A stretch of DNA of 64,000 bases from Aulostomus chinensis (Eukaryota; Chordata; Actinopteri; Syngnathiformes; Aulostomidae): assembly GCA_037954235.1 (NCBI GenBank), contig JBBMOA010000003.1, positions 7,379,453 through 7,443,452 of the forward strand. Reading direction: 5' to 3'. A program made the translations under genes and the position numbers. Under the pieces are notes generated by a model. That model worked only from the letters and a program-made list of their open reading frames with translations, was not told the DNA's origin and did not search any database. Positions 1 through 11,300 of the stretch are shown piece after piece (the first letter of the stretch is position 1; each line of letters begins with the position of its first letter).

Positions 1-205
1 GAGGTTTTCCAGGCACGTCCAACCGGCAGGAGGCCTTGGGGCCGACCTAGGACACGCTGGAGGGATTATATCTCTCGGCTGGCCACGGGATTCCCCCGGA
101 AGAGCTGGTGGAAGTGGCTGGGGAGAGGGCAGTCTGGGCTTCTTTGCTGAGGCTGCTGCCCCATCAATCCAGACCCGGATGAAGCAGAGGACAACAAACA
201 AACAA
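1..205 (+). mobile_element. 3' tail of a non-LTR retrotransposon
   Basis: This stretch matches the end of the LINE fragment at 47560-47745 nearly base for base, including the part encoding the C-terminal tail of its reverse transcriptase polyprotein (Gly/Arg/Pro-rich, then a WRDYISRL-type motif). About 12 bases are missing relative to that copy after the shared ctcggctggcc, so the frame is broken. The element enters from beyond the left edge. It looks like a fish RTE/Rex-type LINE; the family name is not certain. Confidence 0.7.
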
Positions 206-509
206 ACATACAGTATATTGGTGAAAGGTCTAAAATTGTGTGCTTGTGCAATGAAAAAATTCTTAGGTTGAAATCTGGAAAAACTGAAAGATGAAGATTA
301 AAAAAACAATTCTAAAATTGTCAGTAAACACTGAAAAAAAAATTGGGGGGACAGCAGATGTGAGACGGTCCCACCATCGAAATGACAAGCTGTTAACACT
401 GGCTCTTAACCTTTCTCACACTCTCTGCTGCTTTTTTATCAACTGCTATTCCAAATATGTCTCGTGTACATGCTGTCTCATGAAGGAGGACACCCCCACC
501 CTACAACCC

Positions 510-558
<49 letters not shown>

Positions 559-1322
559 CTTTCACGTCCCCCTTTTACTGTCTTTCCAAGCAGCTTAAGC
601 ACTTAGTGTTGTCCACTTGCTCTACTACCTGCCATCACACTAACATTTTTTCTCATCTGACTTTCACAATTAATCCTTTTATTATTTCACTTGTATCCCA
701 GTAAATATTTGACAGTGAGCCAAATATTGCCTACCTCTGCCATGACAACCAACAGAGACATTGTTATTTCATTGAACATATAGCTTCAAAGAGTCAGCAC
801 AATTTTACACTTTTTACTTGTGTAGTTTATTCTGACCAATATCCCCCACTGCACTTTTAAGAAGGTTTGGCCTGTCACTGGCTTCATGTAGTGTTTTGAC
901 TCCATGCATTACTGTGTATTCTGTTTCCTTTTTTTCTTTAGTGTAATCATAATGAAGTGTTTTTTATAATGTTGAAAAATTGTGTTCAACTTGTTCCAAT
1001 TATGTAGATTAATAAAATATGAAAATGATTGGTAAAACACGGCCATATAAATGACAGACGCACTAACTGGCTCCTCAAACCACCTAATAACAGTGCAATT
1101 GCTTTACAAATACCTACATTTTGAATTCATTGAAAAAATACAAAGAACAGTATTTCATCCACAAACAAGTATTATTTAAATAACCTGGATAGATACATGC
1201 ATACCTGCAGCCTATGTTGAAAGTACTACTCCTACGACTACAACTAGTGACTTATTCACCTAATATTCCCAAATACAAATGAGCAGGAAAAATCAACTCC
1301 TATTCTCTATAGTGTTCCACAA
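206..1322. other. Intergenic DNA, no gene seen
   Basis: AT-rich sequence with stop codons in all frames and one CA microsatellite at 511-556. No conserved coding segment or RNA gene is visible. Confidence 0.5.
511..556. repeat. (CA)n microsatellite
   Basis: Uninterrupted CA dinucleotides, about 23 units. The Thr-His run in the overlapping frame is only the translation of this repeat. Confidence 0.95.
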
Positions 1323-1330
1323 GGACACAT

Positions 1331-1694
1331 CCATCCATCCATTTTCTTCCGTTTATCCTCACGGGGGGGCTGGAGCCTATCCCAGTGGCTTTCGGGTGAG
1401 AGGTGGGGTTCACCCTGGACACGGCACCAGCCCATCGCAGGGGAAACATATGTTGACAGACAACACTCACAGTCATACCTATGATCAATTTAGAGTATCC
1501 AATTTGCCTAGTCCCCATTTGCATGTCTTTGGACTGTAGGAGGAAGCTGAAGAACCAAGAGAGAGCCCACGCAGGCACAAGGAGAACATGCAAACTCCAC
1601 ATAGAAATGTCCCGTGCCCGGGACTCGAAACCCGGAACCTTCTTGCTATGAGGCGACAGTGCAAACCACTGCACCACCATGCCGCCCATCACAT
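1331..1694 (-). mobile_element. tRNA-headed SINE, family A, copy 1
   Basis: On the minus strand it starts with a tRNA-like head (ggcggcatggtggtgcagtg, with box A and box B-like sequences). A body shared by all family A copies in this window follows, then a tail of tandem ggat/ccat units. The 8-bp direct repeat ggacacat at 1323-1330 and 1695-1702 flanks it as a target-site duplication. It is nearly full length. Confidence 0.85.
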
Positions 1695-3084
1695 GGACAC
1701 ATTTTAGGTCCAATTTTAATTCCATAAGTGCTTCAAGTAGGTCAATTATTCAATGCCACAAGCAGTGGTAAGCATGTTTCAGACGGGTAACAGAATGAAC
1801 CCCCTGTGTTTCTAAGCCATTTCAGTCCAACATCTGAGGTTTACTGAGCTCCTGCTCTTTGCTTTGAGATCCTGAAAGGTTTGTTAGCCAACTTGCTGGA
1901 GTGTAAATATCATGAATGTTTTGGACCTGATATAAAATGTTTTAATAATTATTTCACCACTGCAATTTTTTTTCAGTAATTTAGACTTTGATTCTTCACC
2001 TGTCAAAAATTTGTGTGGATGTATTTTTAAATAATTATTTTTTTGTCTCTTGCACCTTTAAACAAACAATAACTTCTTAATTTACATTTCTGGCTATTTA
2101 AACTACACAATAATGTGTAACATACAAAACACTGTAAATAATTACATTTGGGAAAATTGGCCTCTTGTTTATCTCTTTCTTTCTCTCTTGGGATGATAGA
2201 TACAGCACCCAATTAATGCAGCAGCACAGATGATTGCTTCTAACACAAGGTACTGTATGCACATAAAAACATACACTTCACCATCCTCAAATTTGATGCC
2301 TTATGGGTGTTGAAATAACAAATTCAGTAAGAATTCTTCTTCTAAAGAAGGGGAGAAATTTGTTGGAAAACTGCATATCAAACAGTTAAACACAGATCTA
2401 TGTGACAGCAAAATAAGAAAGCAAGTTAGCCAAAAACATCAAATGTACTAAGGGTAGGTGGGCCTGCCTTATATCTAACTACATCTACTATTCATATGAA
2501 ATCACCAAAATTTTAAATGTGAGTCACAAGCAGTTCCTGTTAACTTATGTCTTACTAAATGTGAGAGGTGCAGTGGCAATTAACCACTTCTTTCATTGTT
2601 TTGGTTTAGTCTCACCATTAAACTTATTTCCAGCAACAAGTACCTGCTTTCAGCTCTGATAGAACCACAACACTAGCAACACAGTACCAAAAAGAAGACA
2701 GATCAGGATTCTAAACAACTGTTTAGAATAGGAAAGCATTAAGCAGCTAAAGAGACAGATATATTTTGCAGGAGCTGGCAGTGGCATAACAGATTATAAA
2801 GGTCAAAATTTGAATATTCTCATTTTCATCAAACTTAACTAAATTAATTGTATCCTGTAACCCTAAGATACAGTTTCTCTCACTGCTATGCTTTCCCAAT
2901 ATCCAACCAGACCACTGGTTCCCTCTCAGCTGTGGTCCAATGCCCAGACCGGCACAGCTGTGATCCCAGCCCTATAGAAGAATAAGGAGACAGTTCATAG
3001 TAAAGCTGAAGTCATCAGCCAGCCCTCAAAACAATGGACCCCTCTGTGTCAAAGAACATTGGTTTTAGACATGAGCCCCCCACC

Positions 3085-3175
3085 CACACACACACACACA
3101 TATACACATACAAATGCACAAACACACACACACATACACATACAAATGCACAAACACGCACACACATACACACAA
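3085..3175. repeat. Compound CA/TA repeat with a short tandem unit
   Basis: CA tracts are interrupted by catacacatacaaatgcacaa, a segment of about 32 bp that occurs twice. This makes a small tandem duplication inside a microsatellite. Confidence 0.8.
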
Positions 3176-3437
3176 ATCTCCCAAACCCCAGATAGGTGAT
3201 ATAAACAAGTGAGAGAATGATATTGCAAGTTGCAGCTAAACAACTGGACAATGAAAAGTTTCTCTTGGAAGTGCTACCAGGCAGAGACACAAGGGTTATG
3301 TCAGTCCTTGATAGCCTGCTGTTTTTCTCTCCTAAAGCACAGTTAATCTCAGCTCCGTGCCCTGCTTTGCTTGACCCCTGGCTGCCACCACCATCTCCAT
3401 GCCCACCAGGTTGCTATAGTGACAAAGAATGACTGTG

Positions 3438-3520
<83 letters not shown>

Positions 3521-3547
3521 CATATATATATATATACACACACACAT
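3438..3547. repeat. (CA)n(TA)n(CA)n microsatellite
   Basis: About 35 CA units run into two TA blocks and end in a short CA block. Frames here translate to Cys-Val, Thr-His or Ile-Tyr runs and are not genes. Confidence 0.95.
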
Positions 3548-3871
3548 CTATTAGTACACTTTAACAAAATATGGCATTAACAAAAAAGGGAAAAAAAGAA
3601 ATTCTCAATTTTGATGCATGAAAATGTATTGAAATGCATTGTGATTGTGGCCAGAACAGTCAGAGACAGCGCTACCAATCACGAACTAGACCTCTGTTGT
3701 CTACTGTACTCTCAAACTCCCTACCCAACCACTTTTTTCTCCTACTCCCATTTAAAGAAACAATGGTCAAATCCACAGGCCACAATTACACAGAAAAACA
3801 AAGTGACCAGTGTGTCTCCTCCTCTGTCAGTCGAGCAAGAATAAAATACAAAGAAAGTACTGACAGTTCAC

Positions 3872-3900
<29 letters not shown>
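3872..3900. repeat. (CA)n microsatellite
   Basis: About 14 uninterrupted CA units. Confidence 0.9.
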
Positions 3901-3903
<3 letters not shown>

Positions 3904-4070
3904 TGCAGAGGGGTTCTTTCATGCATTCTGCACTGTAGGAGGTCAGAAAATTGTTTATGCATGACGGCTTCTACAAGTCCCTCTGCCCTTCTCACTTCGA
4001 CCATTTTAAGTGTCAATATGGCTATATATTTACATACTGTATGTATCTGAATGTTTTGTTTGTGTGGATC

Positions 4071-4107
4071 ATGTGTGTGTGTGTGTGTGTGTGTGGGGGG
4101 GGGGGTT
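4071..4107. repeat. (GT)n followed by a G tract
   Basis: About 12 GT units followed by a run of about ten G residues. Confidence 0.85.
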
Positions 4108-4285
4108 CAGGGTACCCATGATGCATACAGAAGGATGTGCGTCACCTCTTGTGCAGTGTTTCAATAGCCTCTAAGGAATGTAAGACAGTAAGACACATAC
4201 ACATCTGTACATGGGTGTCATCAAGCCTGCTTTCTGCTGCCCTCAACAGAACTCTGATTCTGATACTAAAAACATATGATAATTT

Positions 4286-4365
<80 letters not shown>

Positions 4366-4375
4366 TTTGTTTGTC
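4286..4375. repeat. (GT)n microsatellite
   Basis: About 36 GT units with degenerate GTTT units at the right edge. Confidence 0.95.
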
Positions 4376-5768
4376 TGCGTGTGCTCTCACACGTCCAGTT
4401 GGCCACTCTGTGCTGGCATGAATTCATCCACATGCTAAACCTACAGAGACCTCACATCACACAGACCAGAGTCAGGCCCTTGTTGTCCTTGACCTTTATC
4501 AAGTAACAGCTGATGTGCAGTGTGTCAGTTGGTATTAAAGCATACACCACTGTGAGTATTTTTCTGTTGTTGTGTGTCTATAAACATTCACCCCCAAAAC
4601 ACTATTTAGCCAATATTCTCTGCCAAACTGTTAAATTTCTTTGTGTTCTAAAAATAATGGGGGCTGAAACTGAGAAACTGTTGTGGAGTTGAGGCCAAGT
4701 AATATTTACTGAGGTATCCTCAATACATAAGGTATGTGGCAAAACATCATTTAGAGTGGAGTCAAGTGGATAACACTATGTGAACTAACAACATCATTGA
4801 CCATTGGGTCATGATTAAGTTGCCTTTCTACTAATCCTATTAATTAGCTTGAAATAGGTGAAAGGGATATTCATAACAATATGAATCTGCCAGTAAGCTA
4901 GCTTCCAAACAGATAGAAAACAACCCATTAGGCTCCACTGATTTTGCACTCTGTCATTGTCAATTCAAGCTTCAAGCAAAAATATGGAAAATGCCTTAAA
5001 GCTGCTGTGTGATGGGATGAATAACCAGCAGGAAAAAGAACACAGAAAAGCTGCTGAACCAAAAAACAGTGTAAGAAAGTGGTATTAATGTCAGACGTCA
5101 GCAAGAATAAAAGGGAAAACTGTGGGATCCTGACATGCGACAGTATTAGCCATTGCATACTGTCTGTCAAATACTCGAATGTCAGTTCTAGGTGATTATA
5201 TTTCTGTAAGTGTAACTAAAGCCTTTAGACAGGATGCAACTTGTTTTACAGAAACATATTTAAAAGCTGCAGCAAAACTCTTAACTTGAGTGCCTCAGCT
5301 GATTACAGCAGAAATCTAACATCAATAAAACCCAATGAGTTAATTCCACATGGCCATCCGAGCCTTGTGTAGCAGCTTTGTCACTAGGTTTAGATGGCCA
5401 TCCGCCAGTTCTAGCAAAAGGCGGAGGGGCAAGCCTCGTGCCACAAGATCATCACCACCAGCAATGTGTGAAACAAATTGTGGGGGAAAGAAATGACCAG
5501 CTAGCTAGCTGCATTCTTCAGATTCATTATTTTGAGTGTTTACTCAGTTCTTTCCTCTGAATTGGACTCCATACTACCACAGGCTTGTTTATTTATGAGG
5601 ACTCACTACAATATCGCACCCCTTGTGATTAGACAGAATTTCGAGCCCCAAATCTTAATGGGTGGGGTTAGATTATTACACTATACTGACTACTTCAGAC
5701 TAGACTATGCTGCTTGTTCCATGATCCCAAGACTGTCAAAGGGCGACTGTAAAACTGGTGCCCTGGTA

Positions 5769-5791
5769 CCCCCCCCCCCCCCCCCCCCCCC
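5769..5791. repeat. Poly-C tract
   Basis: An unbroken run of about 23 C residues. The length may be unreliable because such homopolymers are hard to sequence. Confidence 0.85.
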
Positions 5792-6328
5792 AAAATCAGG
5801 CTCTATCCATGTTAGGTAAGTATGACTTCATGGCTTTAAATGGATAATAATGGCAACAAGGTTGGAGATTTTAACTACCTTTGTATCATTACAGTGTAAT
5901 GAAATAAAAAAAAAATAAAAAAAAACATATTCTGGTTACATGTTACTTGAGACAGTCTTCGAAATAAGGGAGGGAATGTTATTTTATCCTCCACCTCATG
6001 CTAAGGAAGTTAGAATTTCCTTATGTGTTATTGTCACTGGTGAAAACCTCAGTTTTATGTCATAAGCTGCTCCCCACTGTTTTAGAGTGTGGAACATGAA
6101 GCACTTGTTTGTTGAGGTTACCAAAAAAATGTACCTTAAATAAATCTCATTTTGTCATGTTGACAGCCTAAATACCTGCTGTAACTAATAGGGGGATTAG
6201 AATGGTCAGTGATCTTTAACTATTACTTTTCCCAACCAAATACTTTAGCTAAGCAACATTTTAGGTTCAACCTATAGAATGAAGTTTTGACTTTTGGTCA
6301 TAATTAAATAAAATGAGGGACTATTGCA

Positions 6329-6408
<80 letters not shown>

Positions 6409-6454
6409 AGAGAGAGAGAGAGAGAGAAATAAAATAGAGAGGGAGAGAGAAAGA
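6329..6454. repeat. (TG)n then (GA)n microsatellite
   Basis: About 35 TG units are followed by GA units and a purine-rich tail reaching about 6454. Confidence 0.95.
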
Positions 6455-7606
6455 GAAGACATCATTGCTTATTACATGGCCCAACATTCAGCGCAGAAGC
6501 CCAAAGACCACTAAAGAGGTGAAAGCAGAGAAAAAACAGCTGGCTGGATGAGCACAGGCAGCCACAACACATATACTTATGGACTCTGTGCAGTCTCTGC
6601 TCTTATTTTCTCTCAACTGCTTCCGAAATAGCATTGTTCCATGATGAATATTCAAATTGCATGGATCTAAACTACACTTGCTACATTTTCTTCTACTTTT
6701 ACACATAGCCCACATCAGTATTAAATGCACAGTATACTGTCTTGTTTTCCATCATTGAAGTAATCTTCTGTTGAATAATTTTAACTGACTTGATTTAATG
6801 CCCCTCATGGGCATCAACCACATGGTGTACATTAACTTGTAAAAGATCTGAGTTAACACAACATGGCAAACATCCCCAAGGTGTTATTTGCTCGAATGAC
6901 CAACCATACCATCAACAAAAGCTTGTCTGTCATATTGTTACCAAACCCAGCAACTAGAAATGGAAGTCTGAGCATAAGGTGCCTCAGCTGCAACAATATA
7001 ATGGCAGCCCAGGAAAGGACGGTAGTGAGCCCAGTGCATATGTGGTTGTGGCAGGTTTTCTGCCTTATGACCAAGGATAGAGTTCTAGCCCTCCTTCTTT
7101 GGTCATGTAGCACAAATTTTAAAAATATTGGCACTTATCTATTGTGTAGACAGGCTAATTTTATGAAAAGTATGGTTCGTACAAGTATCTGAAATCTTAA
7201 TATAAATATAAGCAGAAAAAAAATATTAATTTTTGCCAAGTAGAAAGCACTGTAGCTTTATTGTCAGGCATATGCAGTGAAGCATTTATTGTAATGTATC
7301 AATAACAATAATCCACTTTAAAATCCAGTTCCAATTCCTTTTAAAATCAGATAAACATACAGAGCTTGTGTTCAAATCTGCAGAGCTTTGAAGCCCTTAA
7401 GTGACAGTGGAGACTTGGAAGTATTCAGCAGGGTTCCAAGGACCTTGAAGTTGACAACTGTGGAACTTTTTGTCAAAAGGGATTTTGTTATGGGTTGCTT
7501 CAGTGACGGAGTCTGACAGTCTGAGGAATATCTCCATCCTGCCACCCAGTGTGAGCTTTGAGTACTGTAGGATGTCTTTGTTTTTGTAAATGCCATTACA
7601 CTATCT

Positions 7607-7944
7607 GTGGCAGTACGGTGGTGTAGTGGTTAGCACTATCACCTCACAGCAAAAGGTTCTGGGTTTGAGCCCCGGCTCCAGCAGGGGGTCTTTCTGTGTG
7701 TAGTTGCATGGGTTCTCTCAGGTACTCCGTCTTCCTCCCACAGTCCAAAGACATCAAGAGGGGACTAGGAAAATTGGATACTCTAAACTGACCGTAGGTG
7801 TGGCTGTGAGAGCGAATGGTTGTCTGTCTATATGTGTTGGCCCTACAATGGACTGGTGACCGGTCCAGGGTGAACCCCGCCCCTGCAGGCAGCCCCCCTA
7901 CGACCTTTAACAGGATAAGCAAAAGAATATGGATGGATGGATGG
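7607..7944 (+). mobile_element. tRNA-headed SINE, family A, copy 2
   Basis: The tRNA-like head tggcagtacggtggtgtagt starts the element on the plus strand, with a box-B-like sequence about 50 bp on. The shared family A body and ggat tail follow. Flanking repeats attacactatct (7595-7606) and attacacaatct (7945-7956) differ at one base and look like a 12-bp target duplication. It lies just beyond the likely 3' end of p3h1. Confidence 0.85.
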
Positions 7945-7956
7945 ATTACACAATCT

Positions 7957-8304
7957 AGAAACATCACTTTTATTTCTTAAGTTTCCAGAGTTATCACCTG
8001 CTGCCACCCTTTTACATCTATATCAAACACAGTTTTGGAGGCCAAATAAAAATAGTCACAGTGATCTGGGGCACTTCGTTAACAACAGGAGTTAAAGTGA
8101 GGATTTAAATACAGCAGTCCCTCAGTATTTCCTAGATATGGCTGAACTCACTTTAATATCTTGGTCCCTCCAAAACCAACTAAATGACACATAATATTTT
8201 AGTATCATGTCTCTGTGTTTTCATCCAGCACACCCACAGAAAAGAGCTTTTACAAAATATTAGAACATAAACAACACATGGAAACAGTCACAGGTAGTGT
8301 TTAA
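7957..8304 (-). other. Probable 3' untranslated region of p3h1
   Basis: This follows the p3h1 stop codon on the minus strand. It has no coding exon and ends near a minus-strand AATAAA at 7969-7974. The assignment rests on position and that hexamer only. Confidence 0.45.
7969..7974 (-). promoter_or_regulatory. Candidate polyadenylation signal of p3h1
   Basis: AATAAA on the minus strand about 330 bp beyond the p3h1 stop codon. Transcript data would be needed to show that it is used. Confidence 0.4.
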
Positions 8305-11300
8305 TCACAACTCTTCTTTGCCATGCGGAGAGTCTGAGGCTGATGTGGTGGCAGCTTTAGCTTTTTTGGAATCATTTTTGGCTGCAACTTTTGCAGGCTT
8401 TTTTGCCTGTTTTTTGTCAACCTGCTTGGCTTGTGTTTTGGCTGTCTGTTTTGTACCTGTTTTAGTTGAAGGTTTGACTTTGTCTGTCTTGACCTTTGGT
8501 TTAGGAGCAGTTTTAGGTTTAGTTGTTGGTTTGCTCATTTTATCCTTGGATGCGTCTGCTGGTTTATCAGCCTGTAAATAAGCTGGTGTGTCTGCCTTCT
8601 GCTCAGCTGCTTTATCATCTTGTTTATTATCCACTTTCTCCTGGTCTGCCCCCGTGAGAGGTTCTGGTGCTTCTGGCTGGTGATTTGAGCTGTCTGTTGC
8701 CTCCTTTAAGCTGAATTCCTCATTCACAGGAGTGGAAAACATCTTCAGCATATCCTGAGCCTGGATTCTCTCCTACAGAGCGAATGGATGCATTGAAAAA
8801 AATATAGCACAATGTCCCAATTAGGAATTGCAACACCAGGACAAGAGACAATCAAAATAATCTAAATATTATAAAATCCAGATCAAACCAGTGTGAGAGC
8901 CATGATTATCTCCAAACTAACTGCTTCGTAATAAGTCCTATATGTAGATACATGTCTTCAACCCTACTGATTAAACAACGTCACCTTCTTAAAATAATCG
9001 CCCAAGTCATTTTTGTCAAGTTTTTCAAAAACACAAAAAAGGGAGATAAAACATCATAAGGAGTTGATTTCGATTTTTTTTTAAATTGTCAAAAAAAATG
9101 ACTTAGGCAATTGTTTTAAGAACGTGACTGATAAATGTGAAAAACAAATCTGCACAAACATCTATCAGCACAGGGATGATAAAACATCCATCTCAAGGAA
9201 TAGGAATCACAATTTTGACTAGAGAAGCAAATAAATGTGAACAATGTCTTGGTATTCTAGTTTTGTGCTTCCAGAAAACAGTTTATGGGCAATTAAGAAT
9301 TCTCGCTTTCCCTCAAAAGGTTTGCTCCAGATAAACTCATTTGAATGTTCTCACAGTGGCTGGTAAAACTATCAGGACAAAATGAATACTGTCTACATAA
9401 AAAGCTCATACCTTTTCCTCATGAGAAGGATCCAGGGTGAACCAAAGTGCTACTGCACACCTCTGACCCTTGCTGACAGCTCTCACACCATGAGGGTTTT
9501 CTTTTCCTGCTCCAAACCCAACCACACGGCCACACTTTGGATGCACTTCAGCCTGTAGAGGTCCGGAGAGAGACAATCCAATAGCAGTACAGCTAAAGAT
9601 TCAAAGATGATGTGAAGAGTGGTTGAATATATACCGTGACTGTTTTGGCATCCAACTCAGTGAAGATAAAATTTCCTCCTTCAAAGTCATCATTGAGATA
9701 AAGGATGGCACTTGAAGAGAGACACATTTGGAGGTTATCTTCCTGTTTTCCTTCAGGGATATTGTACCTACGTTGTTTGAGAATGTGCTTACCTGTAATC
9801 TCTGTGTGTGTATGCTGGAGGTTCCTTAATGCACTCATTGAGCTCAGAGATGAGCAGACAGTTGTCCGCATGGACAGGGTGACTCAGATCCTTCCGGTTT
9901 TCCTGTTCCACTGAATAATCATCAGCACAGAGATAGCCTGAGGGAATCTTATCAACACCTTTTCTATTTACAAGGAATAATATTCCCAATGTTGATAATG
10001 TGTCATGTGAAGGTTGTTCATAATGACTGATAACATCTGCTATCATAATAATTAGTTAGTGAGACTGATCCGACCTGTGTAGGAACTAGAGTAAAAAAAC
10101 AGCTTATCAAAAATTACCTTCAACAATTTTATGACTGGCTGGCATTGTGGTCCACTGGAATGTACTGCACTCTTTCCTAGCATGATAATAATTTATCCCA
10201 AAAGAATAAAAAGCCTTCAAATAAAAACTAAATATTCATATATTCTTAAAAGAAAATATGTGTTTTGTGCTCCTTGTCCAACTACACATATTGGAATCAT
10301 GTTTCCATGTTTTTCCTGGATGTATTTGTTCATTATTATGCAACAACGGTTATTGTCAGGGTCTGACTTACCATCAATGGCCGAACGACACACTAAGTGT
10401 GAGAAGGAGAAGTAAAGTGGAGTCTTCAGGTGGAAGTAAGACTCCAAAACCTTCCTCACCTTCTCACTAAGGTCATAGAACAGTTGAGCGCTCTTGAGTG
10501 GAACCTTCCCCTCCTGTCCCAACTGTAGGGGTCAAAGAATAAAACAAGCAGGGAAACTATTTCCAAGTTTCTTTTGTCATCAGAACATTGTACACGCACA
10601 AAGGCCAAGGCTGTAAAAACCTTAAGCCAGTAATTTGATTCATAGAAGAACAAATGTCCAGATGTTAAAATGGTCTGCCCCAAAACTGGAAGAGTTCTTC
10701 TGTGACCCATTTTTTCTGTTCAATCAGTCTGGTAGTTTCTGGCAAATCTGGCTGGTAGTTTCTGGTAATTCAGTCATTTAGTTTCTGCTAAATTAGTCAG
10801 CTTGCTCCTGGTAAATCAAGCTGGGAGTTTCCGGTAAATAAGCCTGGCAATTATGCAATTTGCCTTACACCTTTGGTAAATCAACCTGGTAGTATCGGGT
10901 AAATCAGTCAAGTAGTTTCTGGTAAATCAATCTGGGAGTTTCTGATTAAACTGGTCTGATCATTTCTGGCAAATCCATCAGATAGTTTCTTGTAATCCAG
11001 GCTGGTAGTTTCTGGTAAATCAGGCTGGTATTCCTGTAAAGTATAATCCTGCTAAAAAGTGATTACCCTTTTGATGGAATTCATGGACTTCTCAGGAAAA
11101 GTTTCTGCTTTAATAGCAGAGCCACATACCTTGACAGCTTTCAGGACAGTGACTCCTTGAAACATCTCACTGGGAGAATGAGGGGAAGGGCGCCCCTTGT
11201 ACCCGTCACCTTTGAGAGCAGCTGCCTGGAAAATGTATACATCATCAACTCAGACATTTTGGCTTTAAATACACACAATCCAATTGACATGAGGGGATGG

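Larger units (their letters stand above)
1703..7594. other. Intergenic DNA rich in microsatellites
   Basis: No convincing coding exon was found on either strand. The region holds at least seven simple-repeat tracts, listed separately, and otherwise unremarkable AT-rich sequence. Open frames here are short and mostly arise from CA/GT repeats. Confidence 0.5.

Noticed and set aside
3332..3580. Open frames of Cys-Val, Thr-His and Ile-Tyr repeats on both strands
   Set aside because: They are translations of a CA/TA microsatellite. The same explanation covers the frames at about 510-560, 4142-4421 and 6272-6487.
3438..4375. Repetitive stretches as a possible CRISPR array
   Set aside because: Plain dinucleotide repeats without direct repeats and unique spacers, in a vertebrate genome.
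6853..7192. Two overlapping frames of about 90-110 residues on opposite strands
   Set aside because: No motif, no splice context and no recognisable family on either strand; probably chance.
8297..8581. 94-residue plus-strand frame with hydrophobic stretches
   Set aside because: It is the antisense of the Lys/Ala-rich final p3h1 exon; antisense of Lys/Thr/Ala codons gives apparent Leu/Val/Phe runs.
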